A stretch of DNA of 64,000 nucleotides from Pseudoalteromonas shioyasakiensis (GTDB lineage: Bacteria > Pseudomonadota > Gammaproteobacteria > Enterobacterales > Alteromonadaceae), in NCBI RefSeq assembly GCF_001550135.1, contig NZ_LRUE01000022.1, positions 124,001 through 188,000 on the forward strand. The letters are read 5' to 3'. A program made the translations under genes and the position numbers. Below, in pieces: positions 9,424-18,950 of this stretch; the stretch's first letter is position 1, and every line of letters begins with the position of its first letter. The notes beneath the pieces were generated by a model. The model saw only the letters and a list, made by a program, of their open reading frames with translations, made no database searches and was not told where the DNA came from.

Positions 9424-10237
9424 GTAGGTCGTGACGAGCGCCCCACTCACTCCATGAGCCATCGTAAACACGTAAGTTAGCGTAACCGCATTCATCGGCA
9501 CACAATGCAATTGCACAAGCGGTTACACCTGAACCACAACTAAACTGCAACTGGGTGTGATGCGGCGCTATGTGTTGTTCAAATAATGCCTGCAATTCGC
9601 TAAGGGGTTTAAGCTCACCGTTATTTAGCACTGTTGCTAGAGATAAACTGCGACTATTTGGAATATGGCCACTGCGCATACCTTCGCGCGGCTCAGCGTG
9701 TTCACCGGTAAAGCGCTCATAAGGGCGAGCGTCGAGTGTTAGTGTGCTTTGTTCGTCAAGTGAGTTAAGTACTTGCTCAGCATTGATAAAGTAATCAGCG
9801 CGCGGGCTGGCAACAAAGTTGCCTTGACCAGTAGCGGCTGAATAGCTTGCTTGTGTAGCAAAACCAAGTGCCAGCCACTTAGCTAAACCGCCACTTAAAA
9901 CTTTTACGTTATCAAAGCCCATGGCTTTAAACATCCACCACGCACGCGCTGAACTGAATAAGCCTTGGTCTTCATAAATCACAACTAGAGAGTCTTGGTT
10001 AACACCAGCAAGCTGCATATGTTCTGTGAACTGCTCGCTACTGCACATCATGCTTGGTACAGGGTTACTGTTATCTGCCAGCGTCTTTTTGAAATCAAAA
10101 CGCTGTGCATTAGGAAGCATAGCCTTAGGCGCATACTCACCCGGTAAACCAGGACGTACCATTCCTGCATCGAAGATAACCAAGTTATCCTGGCTTAAAT
10201 GCTCGTTTAACCATTCTGGCGAGACAATGTTCTTCAT
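9398..10237 (-). CDS. sseA: 3-mercaptopyruvate sulfurtransferase
   Basis: Transfers sulfur from 3-mercaptopyruvate to thiols or cyanide in the cytosol. The 279 residues match the two-rhodanese-domain SseA (E. coli 281). The N-terminal inactive domain holds IFDAGM...AMLPNAQRFD; the C-terminal catalytic domain holds the active-site loop CGSGVTAC (about residue 235), where the CG(S/A)GVTA pattern distinguishes mercaptopyruvate from thiosulfate sulfurtransferases. Its ATG overlaps the stop of the upstream sugar gene as TAATG, so it is translationally coupled to it. The 3' end overlaps the TPR-sulfotransferase gene on the other strand. Confidence 0.92.
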   Translation of the reverse strand: MKNIVSPEWLNEHLSQDNLVIFDAGMVRPGLPGEYAPKAMLPNAQRFDFKKTLADNSNPVPSMMCSSEQFTEHMQLAGVNQDSLVVIYEDQGLFSSARAWWMFKAMGFDNVKVLSGGLAKWLALGFATQASYSAATGQGNFVASPRADYFINAEQVLNSLDEQSTLTLDARPYERFTGEHAEPREGMRSGHIPNSRSLSLATVLNNGELKPLSELQALFEQHIAPHHTQLQFSCGSGVTACAIALCADECGYANLRVYDGSWSEWGARHDLPIETGPHQ

Positions 10238-11400
10238 TAGCTTTCCTTTTGCGATAACTGTGCAAATGTATCTTGTTGAGTTAAGCGCTTTTCGACCGCT
10301 TCAACATGCTCAGTTGTACATTCTTTCCAAACACCAGGCAAGCAATACACATGCTTTAAGTAGGTAAAAAACTTATCTCTCAGAATACTGTTAGACTGCC
10401 AGCCATTTTGTAGTTTTTCTAAGCACTTAATCAAAGTCGCTTGATCACTCGCGTGTAGTACAAGCTCATCAATGTTGTAACAAGCAAGCCCTAAGGTAAT
10501 CACTTTTTTATCAAGTAATAAAGATTCTAAGCCAACGGTCGAGTTAATAGTGATCACGGCTTCAGCGCCATTGATAAGCTCTCGAGTACAATTTCCGTTA
10601 GCAAAAACGGCAACATCATTTCTATCGTACAAGTGCTCATAGTGCTTATGCCATGAAGGATGTTCTTTAAAAACGACTTTAAGTTCTGGATCATTTAACT
10701 GTTTTACAGCTGAAACAACAGCATAGTAATACTCTTCCATTGACTTAAGCCATGGAGAGTAGCAAGCTATTTGAGTATCGTGTGGAACTTGAAATGGCAC
10801 AAATAAGTATTTTTTGGGTAACTCGATTGCGTCAAACTTACAGCGCTTTTTATGATTCGCTCTTGGAATTAAATCAGGCGCAGAAAATGGCAACTTCCCC
10901 TGCGGATCAAAGTTTAAATAGAATTGACTATCTCGCGGTACAGAAGCCGCAAAATTAATACCTTTTGGATCTAAGCTTGTTGTTCCGGGCAGTAACCCAT
11001 TTTCATAGTAATAGGTGGTCACTCCTAAAGCCTTAGCAGCCATACAAACAGTAACATTCGGTAATTTATTACCATTCCAAATGACTAAAGCTTGTGGCGA
11101 TTCTGACTTCAATAAATCATAATACTTAGCGAACCGACACCGCTCCACAAGCAGCATCAAAGCAGAGTAACTTTTAATTATTAGCGGGTTATTCCATAAA
11201 CTATTACGCGCTTGTTTCCGTAATAGTTGCTCCGCAATTATTTTACTAAAATCATACTTAGTCGTATTTTTGATGTATTTCAGAGCACCAAATCTTGGTA
11301 CCCCCATCGTGTGCACTTTGCAATTTAAGGGTAACTTCTCAATTAGTTCTTTGTAATAGCGGGCGTGTACATTATTGCGAGAGATAAATAGAAAAGACAT
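10237..11400 (-). CDS. capsule polysaccharide biosynthesis-type protein (Capsule_synth / KpsS-like)
   Basis: A 387-residue soluble protein resembling the Capsule_synth family (KpsS/KpsC-type Kdo transferases and relatives). Recognisable parts are ENGLLPGTTSLDPKG (about residues 148-162) and a C-terminal nucleotide-sugar-site-like INSTVGLESLLLDKKVITLG (about 295-315), followed by a typical Rossmann half. It would act on the cytoplasmic face, adding sugars to a lipid or capsule precursor. No other capsule genes are adjacent: it is a two-gene unit with sseA (stop/start TAATG). The exact reaction is not determinable. Confidence 0.7.
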   Translation of the reverse strand: MSFLFISRNNVHARYYKELIEKLPLNCKVHTMGVPRFGALKYIKNTTKYDFSKIIAEQLLRKQARNSLWNNPLIIKSYSALMLLVERCRFAKYYDLLKSESPQALVIWNGNKLPNVTVCMAAKALGVTTYYYENGLLPGTTSLDPKGINFAASVPRDSQFYLNFDPQGKLPFSAPDLIPRANHKKRCKFDAIELPKKYLFVPFQVPHDTQIACYSPWLKSMEEYYYAVVSAVKQLNDPELKVVFKEHPSWHKHYEHLYDRNDVAVFANGNCTRELINGAEAVITINSTVGLESLLLDKKVITLGLACYNIDELVLHASDQATLIKCLEKLQNGWQSNSILRDKFFTYLKHVYCLPGVWKECTTEHVEAVEKRLTQQDTFAQLSQKES

Positions 11401-11489
11401 GCTTTAAGCCATACATTAAATAATTCTGTTGAAGTTTAAGGACTACAGTCAAAGAATGCAATAAAGTAAAAATTTAATATAAACAATAG

Positions 11490-11909
11490 CTAAATATCAA
11501 TTACCTCAGGGCGAAGTGGTGCTAAGCGACTAAGGATTTTATTTTGTACCGTTTGCGGGATCTGTTGTTCGTCCATAGCATTAATCAAAAGCTCTACCAC
11601 ACGGTTAAAGTCTTTTTCAGGGATATTCATTCCTGTGTGGATATCAACCATATTGTCGCCTTTGTATTCACAAGGACCGTTGGTGACGCTACACAAATGA
11701 GTAATAAAACCTTGTCGAAAATGGGCGACATTCGTTTGTTTAAAATAAGCTAAAATTTGTTCGTCACGGCCTATTTGATTAATAAAACTATCAACCAGTT
11801 TTTCAACTCCTTGTTCGCCATTAATTTGCTGATACAAGGTGCTATTGTTGCTACTTGCACAACCAACTAACATAACGGCAAATACAAATGTAAAAAGTGT
11901 TTTCATCAT
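11490..11909 (-). CDS. group 1 truncated haemoglobin, lipoprotein form
   Basis: A 139-residue protein starting at ATG 11909 (the next codon, 11906, is also ATG). The start overlaps the upstream DUF3034 stop as TAATG. The N-terminus MKTLFTFVFAVMLVGC is a lipoprotein signal with the lipobox LVGC. The mature part is a truncated-haemoglobin fold: LYQQINGEQGVEKLVDSFIN, a distal-helix region (HFRQGFITHLCSVTNGPCEY) and the proximal His in DIHTGM. It would bind haem and O2 or NO while anchored in the periplasm. A lipid-anchored globin is less usual than the cytosolic form. It is the last gene of the four-gene operon. Confidence 0.85.
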   Translation of the reverse strand: MMKTLFTFVFAVMLVGCASSNNSTLYQQINGEQGVEKLVDSFINQIGRDEQILAYFKQTNVAHFRQGFITHLCSVTNGPCEYKGDNMVDIHTGMNIPEKDFNRVVELLINAMDEQQIPQTVQNKILSRLAPLRPEVIDI

Positions 11910-12742
11910 TACCAATACCCTGTTACAGAAAGATACCAACCTGTTTGATCCTTAGCCCCAGCAATACTTCCTAAGTCTAACCAAGCAGCAGTCACGCTAA
12001 CATACTTATTAGGAAACCAAGCAACAAACACATCCTGCCAATCTTGCTCCCCTAAGCCTAGGTTATTGGACTTTTCACGATACTCAACACCAACGGCTAT
12101 TTGGTGGGTTAAAAACACAGCTGTCGATGCTTCAAATAACAATTCTTTATCGCTATCAGGGCCGCCAAAGCCTAACAAGCCAAGCTGATTAGCATCGCTA
12201 TAACGAAAGGTGGTGTTCCAAAACCAGTTATACCCAGCAAGCGCGCCCAAATGTAATTTACTAGCAGCAAGGTATACATCGGTACCGCTGGTATCTTTGG
12301 CGCCGAGTAAGTTTGCGATACTGCCGTCATCAAGTGATTTATGTTGTACACCCAAGCTCAACTGCGGCCATTTACTGTAAACGATATCGCCGTATAAGCG
12401 TACTTTTGCCCCTGTAATTGATTGCTCAATATCGGTATTTAATGCGGGAACTTCGAAGCGTTGCTCTGCGTAACTAAATTCAACGCGATCATAAATATTT
12501 AGCTGCGCGCCACAAACATCTAAGCGGTAATCACTCACATCAGCGCGGCTGCAAAAACCATTTATTGCTATTTCATCATCACTTGCATAGCCTGCAAGCT
12601 GCGCCCAAGGGACAATACCACCACCCGCACTACCTTCAACTTGTGAGACACCAGGCGTTGCTAGTAATTTACCCGATGCAGCTAATCCTGAACTTGCAAA
12701 ACCGAGGCAAGCCAGACAAAACAACCAATTAAGACGCTTCAT
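11909..12742 (-). CDS. DUF3034 outer-membrane barrel-like protein
   Basis: 277 residues with a signal peptide (1-22, ending GLAA). The mature part contains GGGIVPWAQLAGYASDDEIA, which fits the DUF3034 family, then alternating beta-strands ending in Trp (SVTGYW), as in outer-membrane barrels. The family's role is unknown. The start overlaps the 3' end of the GGDEF/EAL gene by 14 bases and the stop overlaps the globin start, so the gene is translated as part of one message with them. Confidence 0.82.
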   Translation of the reverse strand: MKRLNWLFCLACLGFASSGLAASGKLLATPGVSQVEGSAGGGIVPWAQLAGYASDDEIAINGFCSRADVSDYRLDVCGAQLNIYDRVEFSYAEQRFEVPALNTDIEQSITGAKVRLYGDIVYSKWPQLSLGVQHKSLDDGSIANLLGAKDTSGTDVYLAASKLHLGALAGYNWFWNTTFRYSDANQLGLLGFGGPDSDKELLFEASTAVFLTHQIAVGVEYREKSNNLGLGEQDWQDVFVAWFPNKYVSVTAAWLDLGSIAGAKDQTGWYLSVTGYW

Positions 12743-15044
12743 TGTACACCTCTAACCACTGCAAAAACTGCTCTGATTTTAGTGGCCTACTTAAATAATA
12801 CCCTTGTGCATAATCGCATTTATTTTGCACTAAAATATCCAGTGAATTTTTGTTCTCAACCCCTTCAGCAACAACCGAAAAGCCCAGCTGATGACCTAGA
12901 GTCACCGTCGATTGCACTATGTATTGATCTTGACGTGACTGATCTAATTGCAAAATAAAACACTTATCAAGTTTTAGCTCATCAATCGGTAATGACTTTA
13001 AACGCCCAAGCGATGTTTGCCCTACACCATAGTCATCCAACGAGATTTTAACCCCCAAGGTTTTGAGGTTTTCTAGCGCCTTAATACCTTGCTCTTCGTT
13101 CTCAATCATATCGCGTTCTGTAAGCTCAATTGTGATCAAGCGCCCATTAACAGCATGTTTTTCTAACTGTTTAGCAAGGTGCGAGTAAAAGCTTGGGTAT
13201 GCAATATCTTGCGCAGAGACATTAATTGCAGCCTGCATAGTAATACCTTGCTGTTGCCATGCTGCAACTTGCGACACTACGGTTTTAACAACCCAAGAAG
13301 TTAACTCAACAATCACCCCCGATTGCTCTGCTAAATCAATAAACAGTTCTGGTGAAACCCACTGACCGTCTTTGCGCTGCCAGCGGATTAACGACTCAAC
13401 TTTATCAATGCTATTAGTTTTAATATTTAGTTTTGGCTGATAGGTCATGAACAGCTGACCGTCATCATCAACAAGGGCTTGCTTAAGTTCATCAATTATT
13501 GCAAGGCGCTCAAGATGCTCTTCGTCTTCACCTTCTTGATAATAATGAATAGTTTTATGCTCGCAAGATGCGGTATCAACAGCAATTAACGAACGACGCA
13601 TTAAGTCCTCAGGGCTGACATTTTGCGAAAGGCAATGCACCACCCCAACACTAAAGCGTAACGTAATATTTAAGCCTTGAATTAAGTAGCCAGCCTGTAA
13701 CTGAGCAACTAACTTCATTACCGCATCTTTAAACTGTTTCGTTTCATCTGCTGGCAATAAAGTTAAAAACTCATCACCGCCAATCCGAGCATTAACACCA
13801 TTATGATGAGCTGAGTATTCACCAATACGCTCAGCAACCGCTTTTAAACAATCATCACCAATACGCGGACCTAATTTATCATTGATATGACGAAGGCCGC
13901 GGATATCTATAGCAACCAGTGTGTACTCAGCTCCTTCGGCAAACAAGTTTTCCATATTTTCCAACATAGCAGAACGGGTATAAAAACCGGTTAATGAGTC
14001 ATGGCTAGCTTGAAAACTTATTTGCTGTTCACGCTCTTTGATGTCGTTACCCATGTTGTTAAAGGCATCAATTAAAGTGGTGATCTCGCTACTTTGCTTT
14101 TTACCTACAAATTCAGCTTTATAATTGCCACGGGCAAATTGCTGTGCAAGTAAAGTAAGCTTTGAAAGCGGTGTTGTGAGATTTTTAGCTAAGATACCAC
14201 TGGTCAATACGCCTATCACAACAGTAATAGCAGCAAGCACAATAATGGTGAAAAACAGCTGTTCAAACTCACGATAACTCTGGGTTAAATCAGCACTTAA
14301 TAGCACAGAAACTAGGTGTCCGGGCAAAGATGGAAGTTCAACCAGGCGGTTTCTATAGACCGGCTTTTCACCAAATATGCGCTGCGTTGTCTCGTTATTA
14401 AAATGCGCTAATACAGAGGTGCTTTGTGGTTGCTTGGTCAGCGATGTTTCTACAACACCATCATCTTCACCAATAAAACTCACATCCATTGTGGTGAGGT
14501 TTTTAAGCTCTGCAGCAACAAGGTCGTTAATCTCGAATCCCACTAAACTGTAGGCAACAGTTCGAGGTGCGCGCACCGGCAGTAAAATAACTTGGTAAAG
14601 GGTTTGATCAAGTACAATGAAATTTGATTGCTCAGCATCAATGAGTAATTCATTCATCAATGCAGAAAACTCATCTGGCCTATGATTAAATTCAGTATTT
14701 GCTGAAACCAATTGCCCTGATAAATCCACAAGCAACATCAAATCAGCATTTATTCGACGACTGTGGTTATTCAATACACTACTAATGGTATCGGCGTCTT
14801 GAGTTGCGACCGCTTGTTTAAAGCCAAAATCTGCGGTGAGGACCTTTGCAGCCGTTAATAGCAGGCTCTCTTTAGCGCTTAAATATTGCTTAAAAACATT
14901 TTCAGCAACATTAATATCTTCACGTAGCTTTTGATCGTTAAAGCGATTTGTCGACCACCAAGAGCTCGCTAAACTTACTAAACTAGTTAATAAAACCAGG
15001 CTTACGCATAAGGCTATGATCCGCCCTCTTAAACTATGAATCAT
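12729..15044 (-). CDS. membrane sensor with HAMP, GGDEF and EAL domains (c-di-GMP enzyme)
   Basis: Makes and/or breaks cyclic-di-GMP at the inner membrane. From ATG 15044 (AAGG site 8 bases upstream) it has 771 residues; a start at 15092 would lengthen it but overlap the upstream gene more. Order: TM1 (about 8-28), periplasmic cache-like sensor (35-270), TM2 (272-295), HAMP (297-350), GGDEF (about 355-515) and EAL (about 525-765). The GGDEF motif is intact (ARIGGDEF, about 420), with no obvious RxxD inhibitory site before it. The EAL motif reads ESL (VESLIRW), while the other metal residues appear kept (NVSAQD, IELTERD, LDDYGVG, VVAEGVE). Both activities are possible. Confidence 0.92.
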   Translation of the reverse strand: MIHSLRGRIIALCVSLVLLTSLVSLASSWWSTNRFNDQKLREDINVAENVFKQYLSAKESLLLTAAKVLTADFGFKQAVATQDADTISSVLNNHSRRINADLMLLVDLSGQLVSANTEFNHRPDEFSALMNELLIDAEQSNFIVLDQTLYQVILLPVRAPRTVAYSLVGFEINDLVAAELKNLTTMDVSFIGEDDGVVETSLTKQPQSTSVLAHFNNETTQRIFGEKPVYRNRLVELPSLPGHLVSVLLSADLTQSYREFEQLFFTIIVLAAITVVIGVLTSGILAKNLTTPLSKLTLLAQQFARGNYKAEFVGKKQSSEITTLIDAFNNMGNDIKEREQQISFQASHDSLTGFYTRSAMLENMENLFAEGAEYTLVAIDIRGLRHINDKLGPRIGDDCLKAVAERIGEYSAHHNGVNARIGGDEFLTLLPADETKQFKDAVMKLVAQLQAGYLIQGLNITLRFSVGVVHCLSQNVSPEDLMRRSLIAVDTASCEHKTIHYYQEGEDEEHLERLAIIDELKQALVDDDGQLFMTYQPKLNIKTNSIDKVESLIRWQRKDGQWVSPELFIDLAEQSGVIVELTSWVVKTVVSQVAAWQQQGITMQAAINVSAQDIAYPSFYSHLAKQLEKHAVNGRLITIELTERDMIENEEQGIKALENLKTLGVKISLDDYGVGQTSLGRLKSLPIDELKLDKCFILQLDQSRQDQYIVQSTVTLGHQLGFSVVAEGVENKNSLDILVQNKCDYAQGYYLSRPLKSEQFLQWLEVYNEAS

Positions 15045-15684
15045 TATCTGCCTTAAACATCTCACCAAACGTATTACGCGGTGCAGGTTCATTCGTATTA
15101 ATTGTAATATCAGCGACTTGCTCAGTTACAGTGACTGATAATTTTTTATTGATTTCACTTGCTTGGTTTGGGTGCCAAATCGTTATGCTAGTTGGAACAG
15201 TAATACCTTTTAATTGTACTTTGCCATCCTCTGCTGTTTTTAGTGTATTAGCGCTATTTGCGACATAGATATAACCCACCATAGAGTCGTGAATATTACA
15301 GCCTAAGACTACAACTCCGCTGTTATCAAACAACTCTGGTTTTTCTGGACGGTCAGCGTAAAGCTTAATATTAAATGGTTTAGCACTTGAAAAAGAATAA
15401 ACATGATGGCGGATATTATCGCTATTAGGAAAATCAACAGACTGCCCTTGTTGTATCACCAATACATTAGGTGAAAATTGTTTATCAACCTGGTCCATTA
15501 TCGCTATGGGTAATTGCGTGCTCGGTGAGTTCGCATTATTTTCTAATTCGATGACAGCATCAGCCAAAGGCTTACCAAATTGATCACGAACGGTAAATGA
15601 AATATCAGCAGCGAATGCAGTTGCTGCGCTGCACAGAACTACAAAAGAACATACCGTGCGAGCACAGTGCGCAAAAAACGTCAT
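15034..15684 (-). CDS. cupredoxin-like exported protein ('methylamine utilization' type)
   Basis: 216 residues with a signal peptide (1-25, ending AFAA). The mature protein begins with a carboxypeptidase-regulatory-like strand region (VRDQFGKPLADAVIELENN), then a cupredoxin fold with likely copper ligands: His in NIRHHVYSF and Cys-His-Met in LGCNIHDSMVGYIYV. Proteins of this kind are often annotated as methylamine utilization proteins, but no mau genes are here, so that name should not be taken as function. Likely a periplasmic copper or redox protein. It is the first gene of the operon; AAGG lies upstream of the ATG and its stop overlaps the next gene by 11 bases. Confidence 0.82.
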   Translation of the reverse strand: MTFFAHCARTVCSFVVLCSAATAFAADISFTVRDQFGKPLADAVIELENNANSPSTQLPIAIMDQVDKQFSPNVLVIQQGQSVDFPNSDNIRHHVYSFSSAKPFNIKLYADRPEKPELFDNSGVVVLGCNIHDSMVGYIYVANSANTLKTAEDGKVQLKGITVPTSITIWHPNQASEINKKLSVTVTEQVADITINTNEPAPRNTFGEMFKADNDS

Positions 15685-15765
15685 AATTGAACCTTGCTTA
15701 GCCTAGTTTGCTAATAAGTATAGATTAATCTTAGCTTAAGTTAATGAGAGAGGGTATGAAAAGCA

Positions 15766-15808
15766 AGAAAAAAGCCAAGCAGTTTTACTAGAAAACCAAC
15801 TTGGCTTT
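15766..15808 (-). terminator. Rho-independent terminator of purC
   Basis: AAAGCCAAG (15771-15779) pairs with CTTGGCTTT (15800-15808), with a smaller inner stem GTTTT/AAAAC. On the minus strand the stem runs into a T-rich tract (GGCTTTTTTC), as expected for transcription leaving purC. The other half of this 167-base gap must hold the promoter of the cupredoxin operon. Confidence 0.75.
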
Positions 15809-15851
15809 AATAATATTGACTTAGAGCATATCTAAGTTAAAAAAATAGCAA

Positions 15852-16958
15852 TTAATTGTGCTTAATTAAGCCGTATTCTTTATCTAAAATAGCGATTACT
15901 TCACTACGTGGGTCGCTTGGAATAGTAATTTCTTGACCAATGATTTTACTCGCAATGCCAACGTAAGTATCAGACACTTCAAGCATCACTGATTCTGGCA
16001 AGGTATAGTCTTTAGCAAGCTGCTCACGCTCGTCCATGCGGTCTTTATTTAATAACACATCGCTGTCTGGCACGTTATTAATTAATAGCTGGCGGAAACC
16101 CTCTTTTGAGTTTTCAATGATTTTACCGTCACGGTAAGCTGGGCCATCCCAGATACGTGACGAATCAGGCGTACCCACTTCATCAATGTAGATAAGCTTA
16201 TCTGAACCATCAATGTCTTCAACATAACCAAATTCAAATTTAGTATCGACAAAGATTTGGTCTAGCTGTGCAAGTTCATCACTGATCAGCTTAAAACCTT
16301 CAACAAGTAGTTGCTCATATTTAGCGACATCGTCTTCAGATTTGAAGTTGAAAACAGCTAAGTTATTGGTGATGTTTTCACGGGTAATGTTCACATCATC
16401 TACTTCAGGAATATCAGCAACACCTGTGATAATGCCTTTCGTTGATGGCGTAATTAACACTTCATCTAGCTTTTGGTTCGCAGCAAGTCCCTCTGGTAAA
16501 TCAATACCACAGAAATTACGCGTGCCTTTCGCATAATCACGCCACATACTGCCAGTAATATATTGGCGAGCAATGGCTTCAACTTTCACAGTGCTTGCTT
16601 TACGCACAATCCATACATAAGGGTGTGGAATATCAACAATATGGTTACCAGCAAGGCCTGCTTTATCAAATAACTTAAACCAATGAGATGCCACAGAGTT
16701 TAGCGCGATGCCTTTACCAGGCACACCATTTAAACCGTTTTCACCTTGCCAAATACAATCAAACGCAGAAATACGGTCAGAAATAACCATAATAGCTAGC
16801 TCAGTTCCTTTTGGAACTTGATAACCTTTTTCATTAATTAAACGAGCGCTGTCTTCATCAGTTAACCAATAAACTGAACGCACTTTACCACTGTGTACCG
16901 CACCTTTAGTACGGATCGGTAAATCATCGTTTACGTCTAAAACTTTATAGCTAGTCAT
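15852..16958 (-). CDS. purC: SAICAR synthetase (phosphoribosylaminoimidazole-succinocarboxamide synthase), long form
   Basis: Joins aspartate to CAIR in an ATP-dependent step of purine synthesis. The 368-residue length is that of the long form found in Shewanella/Alteromonadales, not the about 240-residue E. coli form. Seen: the N-terminal [12 protein letters not shown] nucleotide loop, [23 protein letters not shown], and [11 protein letters not shown]...[15 protein letters not shown] 16958 is preferred over an upstream ATG at 16982 because GGAG lies just before it. That site is in the loop of a short hairpin (16960-16972). A terminator follows the gene. Confidence 0.95.
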   Translation of the reverse strand: MTSYKVLDVNDDLPIRTKGAVHSGKVRSVYWLTDEDSARLINEKGYQVPKGTELAIMVISDRISAFDCIWQGENGLNGVPGKGIALNSVASHWFKLFDKAGLAGNHIVDIPHPYVWIVRKASTVKVEAIARQYITGSMWRDYAKGTRNFCGIDLPEGLAANQKLDEVLITPSTKGIITGVADIPEVDDVNITRENITNNLAVFNFKSEDDVAKYEQLLVEGFKLISDELAQLDQIFVDTKFEFGYVEDIDGSDKLIYIDEVGTPDSSRIWDGPAYRDGKIIENSKEGFRQLLINNVPDSDVLLNKDRMDEREQLAKDYTLPESVMLEVSDTYVGIASKIIGQEITIPSDPRSEVIAILDKEYGLIKHN

Positions 16959-16959
16959 G

Positions 16960-16995
16960 CTATCTCCGATAGTATTTGGCATGCTCTTGTGAGCA
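16960..16995 (-). promoter_or_regulatory. tandem hairpins in the purC leader covering the ribosome-binding site
   Basis: On the minus strand, TGCTC-ACAA-GAGCA (16982-16995 region) is followed by CTATC-GGA-GATAG (16960-16972). The second hairpin holds part of the GGAG ribosome site in its loop, one base before the start codon. The arrangement could affect translation. No PurR-like operator was recognised in the remaining 180 bases of this divergent gap. Confidence 0.35.
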
Positions 16996-17175
16996 CATGT
17001 ATGGGATTGGGGTTATGGCCGCCTATAATAATCTAGACGCTTTGAAAGCTCAATCATTGCACTATCATCAGCAGCCTGCGGATGTAATAAAAACCATAAA
17101 AATTTAAACTTTCAGTAATTTTGCTGTCATAAACATTATTTCGCTATACTAGTGCCCTCGAAATAGGAGGTTTTC

Positions 17176-18249
17176 TTGGATTACTTAGCAGCTACCGCAG
17201 AAAAAAAATATTTAATGTTTATTTCGCAGAACTATTCGTACGCGATCTTACGCCCATTGCAACGGGAGATTTTAGCTCGTGGTGGTGAAGTTAAATGGTT
17301 TTTCTATGGTGATGAAGTTAATCAGAACTTCCTTCGTTCAGATGAATCGTGTTTAGAAACTATAGATGATGTAATCCAGTGGCAGCCAGACATTTCATAC
17401 ATTCCCGGGAATGTAATTCCAAACTTTATCCCAGGAAAAAAAGTAGCTGTTTTTCACGGCTTTAATTCTGGAAAACTAAATCGAAAAGGATACGAAGATC
17501 ATTTTAACATCCGAGGCTGCTTTGACCTGTATTGTACCCAAGGCCCTAATACAACTTCTAAGTTTGAGAAACTAGCTAAAAAGCATGGTTTCTTTTTAAC
17601 TAAAGAAACAGGTTGGCCTACTCTAGATCCATTATTTTCAAAAATAGAAAACAATCCATACGTAGATGAAGGCGATAAAAGGCAAACTCTTTTAATTTGT
17701 TCGACTTTTTCAAAACGCCTGTCTCTTGCACCTAAATTATACGAACAAATAAAAGCGTACAGTGAGCAAGGTAAATGGCGAATTTTGGTGCAATTTCACC
17801 CGAAAATGCCAAGTGAGCTTGTTGAACGATACAAGGCTCTACAAAACGACAATCTAACTTTTGTCGAGACAGATAATGTACTACCACTCTTACAAGCTGC
17901 TGATGTCATGCTGTGTGATACCTCATCTATTTTGCTTATGTTTATCTTACAAAGAAAACCCGTCGTGACGTTCTGCAACCAAGCACCTGGCGAACACCTT
18001 ATTGATGTCACAGATGTCAATAAACTAACTGAAGCGATTGATTATGCCTTCACACGACCTGCTGAATTAATGGCGAAAATTGAGCACTTCTGCCAGCAAC
18101 TGCATCCATATCAAGACGGCTTATCGAGTCAACGTGTACTTGCTGCTAGCAATGAATTACTATTGAGCAACCCTGCACTTAAGCCGAAACCACGTAATTT
18201 TATTCGTAATTTTAAAATGCGTAGAAAATTAAATTACTGGCGATGGTAA
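17176..18249 (+). CDS. GT-B-fold transferase, CDP-glycerol glycerophosphotransferase-like
   Basis: A 357-residue protein starting at TTG 17176; AGGAGG at 17165-17170 fits this start and not the internal ATGs. The C-terminal half has the nucleotide-binding half of a GT-B fold: LLICSTFSKRLSLAP, ILVQFHPKMP, and the sugar- or CDP-site DVMLCDTSSILLMFILQRKP (about 235-255), as in CDP-glycerol glycerophosphotransferases and UDP-GlcNAc 2-epimerase-like enzymes. It likely modifies a surface polymer or LPS. The C-terminus is basic (KMRRKLNYWRW), which may touch the membrane. It lies 16 bases before the ABC genes and may be co-transcribed with them. The acceptor is unknown. Confidence 0.6.
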   Translation: MDYLAATAEKKYLMFISQNYSYAILRPLQREILARGGEVKWFFYGDEVNQNFLRSDESCLETIDDVIQWQPDISYIPGNVIPNFIPGKKVAVFHGFNSGKLNRKGYEDHFNIRGCFDLYCTQGPNTTSKFEKLAKKHGFFLTKETGWPTLDPLFSKIENNPYVDEGDKRQTLLICSTFSKRLSLAPKLYEQIKAYSEQGKWRILVQFHPKMPSELVERYKALQNDNLTFVETDNVLPLLQAADVMLCDTSSILLMFILQRKPVVTFCNQAPGEHLIDVTDVNKLTEAIDYAFTRPAELMAKIEHFCQQLHPYQDGLSSQRVLAASNELLLSNPALKPKPRNFIRNFKMRRKLNYWRW

Positions 18250-18265
18250 CAATTCATAGGTCGTT

Positions 18266-18950
18266 ATGATCACGCTTGAAAATGTGCTTTTTAAATGGCA
18301 CGCAAAACAACCCGAGCCGACGATCAATATTACTAAGCTAGATATTGATCAAGGCGAACATGTTTTTCTTCACGGTCCGAGTGGTTGTGGTAAATCAACG
18401 TTATTATCATTGCTTGCTGGCGTCACAGTACCAACACAGGGCAATATCGAGCTGCTTGGTAAAGCGATTAACCAACTTAGTAATAGTAAACGGGACCGTT
18501 TTCGTGCCGACCATATTGGCTATATTTTTCAAAACTTTAATTTACTACCTTATTTATCGCCTATTGAAAATGTGACTTTGGGTTGCCAATTTTCAAAGCA
18601 AAGGCAAAAAAACGCATTAAAAAATAGTGCAACAATAGCCGCTGAAGCAAGCCGCTTACTGAGCGCTTTAGGGCTAAATGATAACTTGCAGCATCAAGCA
18701 GTTGCACAGCTGAGTATTGGCCAGCAACAAAGAGTTGCCGCAGCGCGAGCCTTTATTGGCAGCCCTGAAATTATTATTGCAGATGAACCTACCTCAGCAC
18801 TCGACACACAAAATCGCCAAGCATTCGTAAAATTGTTATTTGAGCAGGCAAGCGCAGCAAATAGCACGCTAATTTTTGTTAGCCATGATGAAACATTACA
18901 AACGCTATTTACCCGCAGTATCAGCCTTGTTGAGTTACAAGGAGGCACAG

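Noticed and set aside
15034..15684. Methylamine dehydrogenase pathway
   Set aside because: Only a cupredoxin-like protein with that common label is present; no mauA/B or related genes occur in the window.
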